A stretch of 64,000 nucleotides of DNA from NCBI RefSeq assembly GCF_913062585.1, contig NZ_CAJXWX010000024.1, positions 1 to 64,000 on the forward strand, given 5' to 3'. A program made the translations under genes and the position numbers. Source of the stretch: an uncultured Sphingomonas sp. GTDB taxonomy: Bacteria > Pseudomonadota > Alphaproteobacteria > Sphingomonadales > Sphingomonadaceae. Under the pieces are notes generated by a model. That model was not told where the DNA came from, searched no databases, and saw only the letters and a list, made by a program, of their open reading frames with translations. This document shows positions 18,519 to 25,027 of the stretch, in pieces (position 1 is the first letter of the stretch; each line of letters opens with the position of its first letter).

Positions 18519-18904
18519 GCGGCGGGCAGGCGACAGCCGAGACAGAGCTTGTTGCCGTCCGGGTCGCGCAGATAGCCGAGATAGGCCTTGCCCATGCCGG
18601 TGTCGCGCTCGCCCACCGGCCCTTCGATGGCGGTGCCGCCATTCGCGACGCCCGCCACATGGGCCGCCTCCACCTGCGCAGGGTCAGCCGCGCCCAGCCC
18701 GATCGTGCCGCCATTAGCATGGGTCGCCGACTGGCCGTCGATCGGGCGGGTCACGATAAAGACGGCGCCATTGTGCAGATACATGACGCGCTCGACCTTG
18801 GGGTCCTGCCGCCCCGGCTGGCCGCCAAGCGCGCCGAACAGCGCATCATAAAAGGTCTTGGACCGCGCGATGTCGTTCGATCCGACCATGACATGGGTAT
18901 ACAT
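18515..18904 (-). CDS. VOC-family (glyoxalase-like) protein, copy 1
   Basis: 129 aa single-domain vicinal oxygen chelate protein. It begins MYTHVMVGSNDIARSKTFYDALFGAL, the first beta-alpha-beta module, and ends YLGYLRDPDGNKLCL, the second-module signature. It is clearly homologous to the next gene (same SHVM/NDIA start, RPIDGQSATHANGGTIGL versus KPINGEPATYANGATLGL). VOC proteins bind metals and act on adducts of small thiols, among others; the substrate is unknown. Start and stop overlap its neighbours. Confidence 0.8.
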   Translation of the reverse strand: MYTHVMVGSNDIARSKTFYDALFGALGGQPGRQDPKVERVMYLHNGAVFIVTRPIDGQSATHANGGTIGLGAADPAQVEAAHVAGVANGGTAIEGPVGERDTGMGKAYLGYLRDPDGNKLCLGCRLPAA

Positions 18905-19290
18905 CAGTTCGCCTCCACCAGATGACGCGCGCACAGCTTGTTGCCCGTGGGATCGCGCAAATAGGCCAGATAGACCTTGCCGACCGGCACCTGGCGGATG
19001 CCCGGCGGGTTCTCGATCGCGGTGCCGCCATTCGCCAGACCCGCCGCATACCAGGCATCGGCCTGCTCGGGAGAGTCCATCGCCAAACCCAGCGTCGCGC
19101 CATTGGCGTAGGTCGCGGGCTCGCCATTGATCGGTTTGGAGATCAGGAAGCGCGCGCCCTTATGGTTGTAGACCAGCCGCCCGAGCGGATCGACCACCCC
19201 CACCGGCGCGCCCAGCACGGCCAGCGTCGCGTCGTAGAAGCGCTTGGCCGCGGCGATATCGTCGGCCCCCAGCATGACATGGCTGAACAT
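18904..19290 (-). CDS. VOC-family (glyoxalase-like) protein, copy 2
   Basis: 128 aa paralogue of the adjacent VOC gene. It begins [20 protein letters not shown] and ends YLAYLRDPTGNKLCARH. Its ATG overlaps the frmA stop in TGATG, and its stop overlaps the copy 1 start in TGATG, so ribosomes can reinitiate across both. The tandem pair probably arose by duplication within the formaldehyde operon. A role on glutathione adducts or related aldehydes is inferred from context only. Confidence 0.8.
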   Translation of the reverse strand: MFSHVMLGADDIAAAKRFYDATLAVLGAPVGVVDPLGRLVYNHKGARFLISKPINGEPATYANGATLGLAMDSPEQADAWYAAGLANGGTAIENPPGIRQVPVGKVYLAYLRDPTGNKLCARHLVEAN

Positions 19291-20402
19291 CAGAAGATCA
19301 CCACGCTGCGGATGCTCTCGCCCGCATGCATCAGGTCGAAGCCCTTGTTGATCTCCTCCAGCGTCAGCCGGTGGGTGATCATCGGGTCGATCTGGATCTT
19401 GCCGTTCATGTACCAGTCGACGATCTTGGGCGTGTCGGTCCGCCCGCGCGCGCCGCCGAACGCCGTGCCGCGCCAGTTGCGGCCCGTGACCAGCTGGAAC
19501 GGACGGGTGCTGATCTCCTTGCCCGCCTCGGCCACGCCGATGATAATGCTGGTGCCCCAGCCGCGATGGCATGCCTCCAACGCGGTGCGCATCACCTCGG
19601 TATTGCCGGTCGCGTCGAAGCTGTAGTCTGCGCCGCCATCGGTGAGTTCGAGGATCTTGGCGATCGTCTCCTCGCGGCTCAGCCCCTTGGAGTTGAGGAA
19701 GTGGGTCATGCCGAACTGGCGGCCCCATTCCTCGCGCGCGGGGTTGAGGTCGACACCGATGATCCGGCCCGCGCCTGCCAGCTTGGCGCCCTGGATGACG
19801 TTCAGGCCGATGCCGCCGAGGCCGAAGACGACGATATTCTCGCCCGGCCGGACCTTGGCGGTGTTGACCACCGCGCCGACGCCCGTCGTCACGCCGCAGC
19901 CGATATAGCAGCTGGTGTCGAACGGCGCGTCCTCGCGGATCTTGGCGACCGCGATTTCGGGCAGGACGGTGAAGTTCGAAAAGGTCGAGCAGCCCATATA
20001 GTGGAAGATCGGCTGGCCCTTATAGCTGAACCGCGTCGTGCCGTCGGGCATCAGGCCCTTGCCTTGCGTGGCGCGGATCGCGGTGCACAGGTTGGTCTTG
20101 CCCGACAGGCACGACTTACACTGGCGGCATTCGGGGGTGTAGAGCGGGATGACGTGATCGCCGGGCACGACGCTCGTCACGCCCGCGCCCACTTCGCGCA
20201 CGATGCCGGCGCCTTCATGGCCCAGCACGCTGGGGAAGATGCCCTCGCTGTCCAGGCCGTCGAGCGTATAGGCGTCGGTGTGGCAGATGCCGGTCGCCAT
20301 GATCTCGACCAGGACCTCACCGGCCTTGGGCCCTTCCAGATCGAGTTCGACGATTTCGAGCGGCTTCTTCGCTTCAAAGGCGACGGCGGCGCGGGTCTTC
20401 AT
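19290..20402 (-). CDS. frmA: S-(hydroxymethyl)glutathione dehydrogenase / class III alcohol dehydrogenase
   Basis: 370 aa zinc alcohol dehydrogenase. It oxidises S-hydroxymethylglutathione, formed from formaldehyde and glutathione, to S-formylglutathione with NAD+. Catalytic zinc residues occur in [13 protein letters not shown] and [13 protein letters not shown]. The four-Cys structural zinc site is [16 protein letters not shown]. The Rossmann motif is [18 protein letters not shown] 20402 follows GGAGACCG on the minus strand and the upstream extension is not conserved-looking. It is first gene of a five-gene overlapping operon with two VOC proteins, purU and fghA. Confidence 0.93.
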   Translation of the reverse strand: MKTRAAVAFEAKKPLEIVELDLEGPKAGEVLVEIMATGICHTDAYTLDGLDSEGIFPSVLGHEGAGIVREVGAGVTSVVPGDHVIPLYTPECRQCKSCLSGKTNLCTAIRATQGKGLMPDGTTRFSYKGQPIFHYMGCSTFSNFTVLPEIAVAKIREDAPFDTSCYIGCGVTTGVGAVVNTAKVRPGENIVVFGLGGIGLNVIQGAKLAGAGRIIGVDLNPAREEWGRQFGMTHFLNSKGLSREETIAKILELTDGGADYSFDATGNTEVMRTALEACHRGWGTSIIIGVAEAGKEISTRPFQLVTGRNWRGTAFGGARGRTDTPKIVDWYMNGKIQIDPMITHRLTLEEINKGFDLMHAGESIRSVVIF

Positions 20403-20509
20403 GGTTTCGGTCTCCTTGCTCGGGCGTCCTGATGCCGTGTCGCGATGCCGCATGCAACCAAGGATGGGCCCGGCGAATTGACGCTGATCAGCAAAACGGG
20501 AGAGTGATG

Positions 20510-20713
20510 ATGACCGACTTCAAAAAGGGCGACCATGTCGAATGGAACAGCCATGGCGGCACCGCCGAGGGCAAGGTCGTCAAGAAGCAGACCAGCGACA
20601 CCTCCATCAAGGGCCACACGGTCCGCGCGTCGAAGGACGAGCCACAATACATAGTAGAGAGTGACAACGGCGGAAAGGCGGCGCACAAGGCGGACGCGCT
20701 TAAGAAGGCGTGA
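20510..20713 (+). CDS. Hypervirulence-associated (HVA1/TUDOR, DUF2945) small protein
   Basis: 67 aa basic protein: [20 protein letters not shown] is typical of the HVA1 tudor-like fold, and the C-terminus is Lys-rich ([12 protein letters not shown]). ATG 20510, or the adjacent ATG 20507, follows GGGAGAG. The family is widespread in bacteria and fungi with unknown molecular function; the small SH3/tudor-like barrel suggests binding rather than catalysis. It precedes the SWIB gene by 56 bases in the same direction. Confidence 0.78.
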   Translation: MTDFKKGDHVEWNSHGGTAEGKVVKKQTSDTSIKGHTVRASKDEPQYIVESDNGGKAAHKADALKKA

Positions 20714-20769
20714 TTCACGCGCGACCCGCCGAACGGCCGGGGCGCAGAAGGATTAAGGGAAGGAATAAC

Positions 20770-21030
20770 ATGGCCACCGCAACCACGGGCACCGGCATCC
20801 ACGCACCGGTTCAGCCGTCCGAGGAACTGGGCGCGATCGTCGGCAACGAGAAGCTGCCGCGCAGCCAGGTCATCAGCAAGGTGTGGGACTATATCAAGGC
20901 CAACAACCTGCAGAACCCCGAGAACAAGCGGGAGATCCTGGCCGACGACAAGCTGAAGAAGGTGTTCGGCAAGGACAAGTGCACCATGTTCGAGATGAAC
21001 AAGTTCATCTCGGCGCACCTGAAGAAGTAA
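20770..21030 (+). CDS. SWIB/MDM2-domain protein
   Basis: 86 aa, essentially one SWIB domain: LGAIVGNEKLPRSQVISKVWDYIKANNLQNPENK... ending CTMFEMNKFISAHLKK. SWIB domains are best known from eukaryotic chromatin remodelling, but stand-alone bacterial forms occur in Chlamydia and alphaproteobacteria, where a nucleoid or topology role has been suggested. The start ATG follows AAGGGAAGGAAT, a good SD. It is likely co-transcribed with the preceding small protein. Confidence 0.85.
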   Translation: MATATTGTGIHAPVQPSEELGAIVGNEKLPRSQVISKVWDYIKANNLQNPENKREILADDKLKKVFGKDKCTMFEMNKFISAHLKK

Positions 21031-21088
21031 TCGTCTCCGGCGCTCCGGCCACCGTGCCGGGCGCCCCTTTCGCCCTTCGCGCAGCGAG

Positions 21089-21505
21089 CTATCGCAGGTC
21101 CAGGACCAGCGGCTTGCGCGTGGAGGGTGTCGCGGCCGGAGCCGGCATTTTCGCCTGGCCGCGCGTCGCGGACAGCGTCGCCGTAGCCGAGGGTGCCGGA
21201 GCCGGCGCATCCGCCGCGCTCACCCGCCCCGCCTCGATCTGGTTGAGCCGCTGTTCGACCAATTGCGCATCCAGCAGCTTGCGATCGCCCTGCATCGCCG
21301 CGACCTGCGCCTCCAGCGCCGCCACCCGCTGCTCCAGCATCCTGACCCGCACCTGATCCTCGGTCTGCGCGACCATGTCCTTGGCGACCTTCTCCTGCCG
21401 TGCGCGGTCCTGCGCGTCGGCATCGGCCAGGCGCGCGTCGGGGCTGCGTTGTCCGCAGGCGGTGAGGGTCAGGGTGAGGATCAACAGGCTAGCGGCACGG
21501 CGCAT
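21089..21505 (-). CDS. Small coiled-coil lipoprotein, unknown function
   Basis: 138 aa. It begins MRRAASLLILTLTLTACGQ with a lipobox (LTAC), so it should be lipid-anchored. Residues about 45-90 form a heptad-rich coiled coil (RVRMLEQRVAALEAQVAAM...LLDAQLVEQRLNQIEAG). The C-terminal part is Ala/Pro-rich and low complexity. I recognise no domain. It lies downstream of xthA across repeat copy B and in the same direction. Confidence 0.65.
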   Translation of the reverse strand: MRRAASLLILTLTLTACGQRSPDARLADADAQDRARQEKVAKDMVAQTEDQVRVRMLEQRVAALEAQVAAMQGDRKLLDAQLVEQRLNQIEAGRVSAADAPAPAPSATATLSATRGQAKMPAPAATPSTRKPLVLDLR

Positions 21506-21528
21506 AGAAGGTCTCGGATCAAAAAAGC

Positions 21529-21656
21529 TCCTCCCCGGCACGGGGAGGTGGCAGGCCGAAGGCCTGACGGAGGGGGGCTTCGTCCTAGGATAGCCTATGA
21601 GGCTATCCCCCTCCACCACCGCTTCGCGGCGGTCCCCCTCCCCGTACCGGGGAGGA
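21529..21656. repeat. Hairpin-rich palindromic element, copy B
   Basis: 128 bp between xthA and the coiled-coil lipoprotein. Ends are TCCTCCCCGGCACGGGGAGG and its near complement (CCTCCCCGTACCGGGGAGGA). Side hairpins are CAGGCCgaaGGCCTG and CCGCttcGCGG. Same architecture as copy F in murD. Confidence 0.85.
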
Positions 21657-21660
21657 TAGG

Positions 21661-22434
21661 TCAGTCCCGCAACTTCACCCAGGTCGGGGCATGATCGCTA
21701 GCCTTTTCCCGGCCGCGATAGCTCTTGTCGACGCCTGCATCGACCAGCCGATCGGCGGCCTGCGGGCTGAGCAGCAGATGGTCGATGCGGAACCCCGCAT
21801 CGCGTTGCCACGATCCGGCCTGATAGTCCCAGAACGTCCACACCCCGCCCTTGGGCGCGCGCGTCCGCAGCGAGTCCGTCCAGCCTTGCGCCAGCAACCG
21901 GCGATAGGCCGCGCGGCTCTCCGGCTGCATCAGCGCATCGCTCGCCATCGCGGGGACGGAGAAAGTGTCGTCGTCGTTCGGGATGACATTGTAGTCGCCT
22001 GCCAGCACCGCCGGGACTTCCTCCGCCAGCAAGGCCCGCGCGCGCGCCGCCAGTCGCTCCATCCAGCTCAGCTTGTAATCGAATTTCGGCCCCGGCTGCG
22101 GATTGCCATTGGGCAGGTAGAGCGAGGCGACGACCAGCCCGTTCACCTCGCATTCGAGGTAGCGGCTATGCTCGTCCTCATCCTCGCCCGCCAGGCCGCG
22201 CTGCCGCTCGACCGGCTGGGTACCGCGTGCGAGGACGGCGACGCCGTTCCAGCTTTTCTGCCCATGCCAGACCGCGCCGTACCCGGCCGCTTCGATATCC
22301 TTGATCGGAAAGGTCTCGTCGCTGGCCTTCAGCTCCTGAAGGCACACGACATCAGCCTCCGCCTCAGCCAGATATTCGAGCAGGCGGGGCAGACGGGCCT
22401 TGATCCCGTTGACGTTGTAGGTGGTGATCTTCAC
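21661..22434 (-). CDS. xthA: Exodeoxyribonuclease III XthA
   Basis: 257 aa, starting with GTG at 22434 (KITTYNVNGIKARLPRLLEYL). It is an AP endonuclease and 3'-5' exonuclease in base-excision repair. EEP-family motifs are present: VVCLQELKASDE (catalytic Glu), YLPNGNP, AGDYNVIPNDDD (Asp/Asn), and the C-terminal RIDHLLLSP...EKASDHAPTWVKL with SDHAP. It starts one base after the IscA-type gene stop, so the two form an operon. Confidence 0.93.
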   Translation of the reverse strand: MKITTYNVNGIKARLPRLLEYLAEAEADVVCLQELKASDETFPIKDIEAAGYGAVWHGQKSWNGVAVLARGTQPVERQRGLAGEDEDEHSRYLECEVNGLVVASLYLPNGNPQPGPKFDYKLSWMERLAARARALLAEEVPAVLAGDYNVIPNDDDTFSVPAMASDALMQPESRAAYRRLLAQGWTDSLRTRAPKGGVWTFWDYQAGSWQRDAGFRIDHLLLSPQAADRLVDAGVDKSYRGREKASDHAPTWVKLRD

Positions 22435-22435
22435 G

Positions 22436-22774
22436 TCAGACCGAGAAGCTGGTGCCGCAGCCGCAGCCCGAGGCGGCATTAGGGTTCTTCACCTGAAACG
22501 CCGCGCCGCCGAGCGATTCGACATAATCGACCTGCGCGCCCCGAACGAGGTCCAGGCTGATGCTGTCGACGACCAGCGTGACGCCATCCGTCTGGGCGAC
22601 CGCATCGTCGTCGGCGGGGGCATCGGCCAGGCCGAATTTATACTGGAAACCCGAACAACCGCCGCCCTCGACCGACAGACGCAGGATGGCGGGCTTGTTC
22701 TGCCGCTCGGCGATCGTCGCGACACGCGCCGCGGCGGCCGGGGTCAGCGCGATTTCGGAAATGCTGGTGGCCAT
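22436..22774 (-). CDS. A-type iron-sulfur carrier (IscA/ErpA/SufA family)
   Basis: 112 aa. It begins ISEIALTPAAAARVATIAE and carries the three conserved Cys residues (GGGCSGFQY and SGCGCGTSF) that hold a cluster for delivery to target apoproteins. VDYVESLGGAAFQVKNPNA is the HesB signature. Whether it is IscA or ErpA cannot be settled by sequence here; no isc/suf genes adjoin. ATG 22774 is chosen because upstream residues derive from repeat copy C. It is coupled to xthA downstream. Confidence 0.88.
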   Translation of the reverse strand: MATSISEIALTPAAAARVATIAERQNKPAILRLSVEGGGCSGFQYKFGLADAPADDDAVAQTDGVTLVVDSISLDLVRGAQVDYVESLGGAAFQVKNPNAASGCGCGTSFSV

Positions 22775-22823
22775 GGCAATCAGATAGGCGTGGGGGCCGA
22801 GTGGGGCAATCCCGATCCCATGA

Positions 22824-22927
22824 TTCCTCCCCTGCAAGAGGAGGTGGCAGTCCGCAGGACTGACGGAGGGGTGTCGACACCCCTCCACCATGCTTCGCAT
22901 GGTCCCCCTCCCCTTGCAGGGGAGGAA
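22824..22927. repeat. Hairpin-rich palindromic element, copy C
   Basis: 104 bp just upstream of the IscA-type gene. Ends are TTCCTCCCCTGCAAGAGGAG and CTCCCCTTGCAGGGGAGGAA. Side hairpins are CAGTCCgcaGGACTG and CCATGCttcGCATGG; the middle palindrome GGGGTGTCGACACCCC closes the fold. Confidence 0.85.
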
Positions 22928-22933
22928 CAAATT

Positions 22934-23665
22934 TTAGTCCTGTGCAGCCGGGCCGTCGGTCGAAACGGGGATCTGGTGGATCGCATGATCCTGCGACGCG
23001 GTCAGGTAATCGCCCGTGGTCAGGAAGGGGACCGGGTTGACCGCATGGCCGTCCATGCGGACTTCATAATGGAGATGCGAGCCGGTCGAACGGCCGGTCG
23101 AGCCCATCAGCGCGATCAGCTGGCCGCGCGTCACGCGCGCGCCGTCGGCGACCAGGATCTTGGACAGGTGGCCATAGCGGGTCGCGATGCCCTTGCCATG
23201 GTTGATCTCGACCATGTTGCCATAGCCACCCTGCCAGCTGGCATGATCGACGATGCCGTCCGCGGTGGCGTAGATCGGCGTGCCGATCGGGCCCGGAATA
23301 TCGACCCCGGCGTGCATCGCGGCGGTGCCGCGGAACGGGTCGGAGCGGATGCCGAAATTGCTGGTGAACTGAAGCTTCTCGACCGGATGGACAGAGGGGA
23401 TCGCGATCACGCCATTCTGCCGGGCGTCCATTTTCTTCCAGGCCTGGAAGATCGTGCGAAACTGCTGGTCGGTGCGCAGGTCGGCCGAGGCTTCGGCGCT
23501 GCTGGCGGGAATATATTCGCCGCCGACCGCCTTCGACGCCTTGGGCGCGGCCGGTGCCGACGAGGCCATGGCGGCCGGTGCGGTCAGGCCGATAACGGCG
23601 ACGGTGGCAAGGACGGATCGGACGCGCGAAGCAATCGATTTACCCGAAAACTGAAGCTGCTTCAT
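22934..23665 (-). CDS. M23-family (LytM) peptidoglycan endopeptidase
   Basis: 243 aa. Signal sequence or N-terminal anchor around RSVLATVAVIGLTAPAAMA. The C-terminal LytM domain has the zinc motifs HAGVDIPG (HxxxD) and HLHYEV (HxH), plus GYGNMVEINHGKGIATRYGHLSK. Active residues are intact, so it should cleave cross-link peptides in the periplasm. ATG 23665 gives the signal peptide; the preceding in-frame Met lies too far upstream. Confidence 0.88.
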   Translation of the reverse strand: MKQLQFSGKSIASRVRSVLATVAVIGLTAPAAMASSAPAAPKASKAVGGEYIPASSAEASADLRTDQQFRTIFQAWKKMDARQNGVIAIPSVHPVEKLQFTSNFGIRSDPFRGTAAMHAGVDIPGPIGTPIYATADGIVDHASWQGGYGNMVEINHGKGIATRYGHLSKILVADGARVTRGQLIALMGSTGRSTGSHLHYEVRMDGHAVNPVPFLTTGDYLTASQDHAIHQIPVSTDGPAAQD

Positions 23666-23750
23666 CGAACCCCGACACGTTGCGGCCAAGCGCCCCCGAT
23701 CGGGTTTGCCCGGCTTCGTCCATCCAATGCTGTTTCGCAGCCCCACCGCG

Positions 23751-24575
23751 TTACAGACGGTCAGCTTGTGCCTTCACGGGTTCCATGTCCGCAAGGGGCT
23801 CGTAGAAATCGCGCGTCAAACCGGCTGTCTCGCGCGCCGAAACGTTGAACGGTGGCTTAACCACCCCGCGAAAATGCCGCCGGACCAGCATTTGCCAATG
23901 TTTGGCCGGCTCGATGTCATGCCCGGCAGCCAGATAGCCGAACCATTTCGCGCCGAATCCGACATGGCGGATCTCGTCGGTATAGATGCGCTGGAGGATG
24001 CGCGCCGACGGCTCGTCGCCCCCGGTGCGAAAGCGGGCGACCGTCTCCGGCGTGACGTCGAGGCCCCTCGCCTCCAGCACCATCGGTACGACGGCCAGCC
24101 GTGCCATCGCATCATGCGCGGTTTCTTCCGCCGATTCCCACAGCCCGGCATGGGCGGGCAGGTCGCCGTACCCCGATCCCAGCGTCTTCAACCGGCGGTT
24201 CAGCACGGCGAAATGCATCGCCTCATCCGCGCCGACCGAGATCCAGTCATCGACGAAGCGGCGCGGAAACTGCGCCCCGAACCGCCCCGCCGCGTCGAAG
24301 GCCAGGTCGATCGCCGAAAATTCGATATGCGCCAGCGCGTGGAGCAGCGCGATCCGCCCCTTCTCCGAGCCGCCGCGCCCGCGCTTCGGCATCCGGTTGG
24401 GCGGCAGGAGTTCGGGCCGGTCGGGCCGCCCCGGCGCATCGGGCATCGCCACGTCGAAGCGATGCTCCAACGCCCCCCGGCGCCACGCGCGCGCCGTGGC
24501 GCGGGCGATCCGCACCTTGGCGCGCGGATCGCCTTCGCGCAGGACCGCCGCGCATCCTTGCGCGATCGTCGTCAC
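23751..24575 (-). CDS. Ferritin-like DUF455-family protein
   Basis: 274 aa, starting with GTG at 24575. Ferritin-like helices with metal-ligand motifs are visible: LAHIEFSAIDLAFD (ExxxD), WISVGADEAMHFAVL (ExxH) and QRIYTDEIRHVGFGAKWF (ExxH), which match the DUF455 diiron-type carboxylate family. Function is unknown for the family. The GTG start overlaps the bcp stop (GTGA), so it follows bcp in the same operon. Confidence 0.8.
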   Translation of the reverse strand: MTTIAQGCAAVLREGDPRAKVRIARATARAWRRGALEHRFDVAMPDAPGRPDRPELLPPNRMPKRGRGGSEKGRIALLHALAHIEFSAIDLAFDAAGRFGAQFPRRFVDDWISVGADEAMHFAVLNRRLKTLGSGYGDLPAHAGLWESAEETAHDAMARLAVVPMVLEARGLDVTPETVARFRTGGDEPSARILQRIYTDEIRHVGFGAKWFGYLAAGHDIEPAKHWQMLVRRHFRGVVKPPFNVSARETAGLTRDFYEPLADMEPVKAQADRL

Positions 24576-25027
24576 AGCGCGCGTGCCGCCTCCAGCACCG
24601 CCTGGGCGTGGCCGGGCACCTTCACCTTGCGCCAGCTCTGCGCGAGTGTGCCGTCGCGCCCGAACAGGAAGGTCGCCCGCTCGATGCCCATATAGGTCTT
24701 GCCGTAGAGCTGCTTCTCGCCCCAGACGCCGAACGCCTCGCAGGCGCCACCCTCCTCGTCGCTGACCAGTTCGACGGTCAGCGTGTGCTTCTCGGTGAAC
24801 TTGCGGTGCTTGGCCGGGCTGTCCTTGGAGATGCCGATCACCCGCACGCCCGCCTGCGCGAAATCGCCCGCCAGCGCGGTGAAGTCCTGCGCCTCGCGCG
24901 TGCAGCCGCTGGTATCGTCCTTGGGATAGAAATAGACGACCAGCGGCCCCGCCAATTCGCCCAGCGCCAGCGGCGCGTCGTTCGCGGTCTTGACCGTCAC
25001 CGCCGGAATCGCGTCACCCAGTTCCAT
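24572..25027 (-). CDS. bcp: Thioredoxin-dependent thiol peroxidase (Bcp/PrxQ)
   Basis: 151 aa. It begins MELGDAIPAVTV; the active-site segment is YFYPKDDTSGCTREAQDF with the peroxidatic Cys. The nearby resolving Cys, five residues later in E. coli Bcp, is absent here (Gln). The Cys near residue 97 (GGACEAFGVWGEKQLYGKTYMGIERATFLFG) is kept, so resolution may use it or an external thiol. The start overlaps the glnE 3' end by 14 bases, so it is probably expressed from glnE. Confidence 0.9.
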   Translation of the reverse strand: MELGDAIPAVTVKTANDAPLALGELAGPLVVYFYPKDDTSGCTREAQDFTALAGDFAQAGVRVIGISKDSPAKHRKFTEKHTLTVELVSDEEGGACEAFGVWGEKQLYGKTYMGIERATFLFGRDGTLAQSWRKVKVPGHAQAVLEAARAL

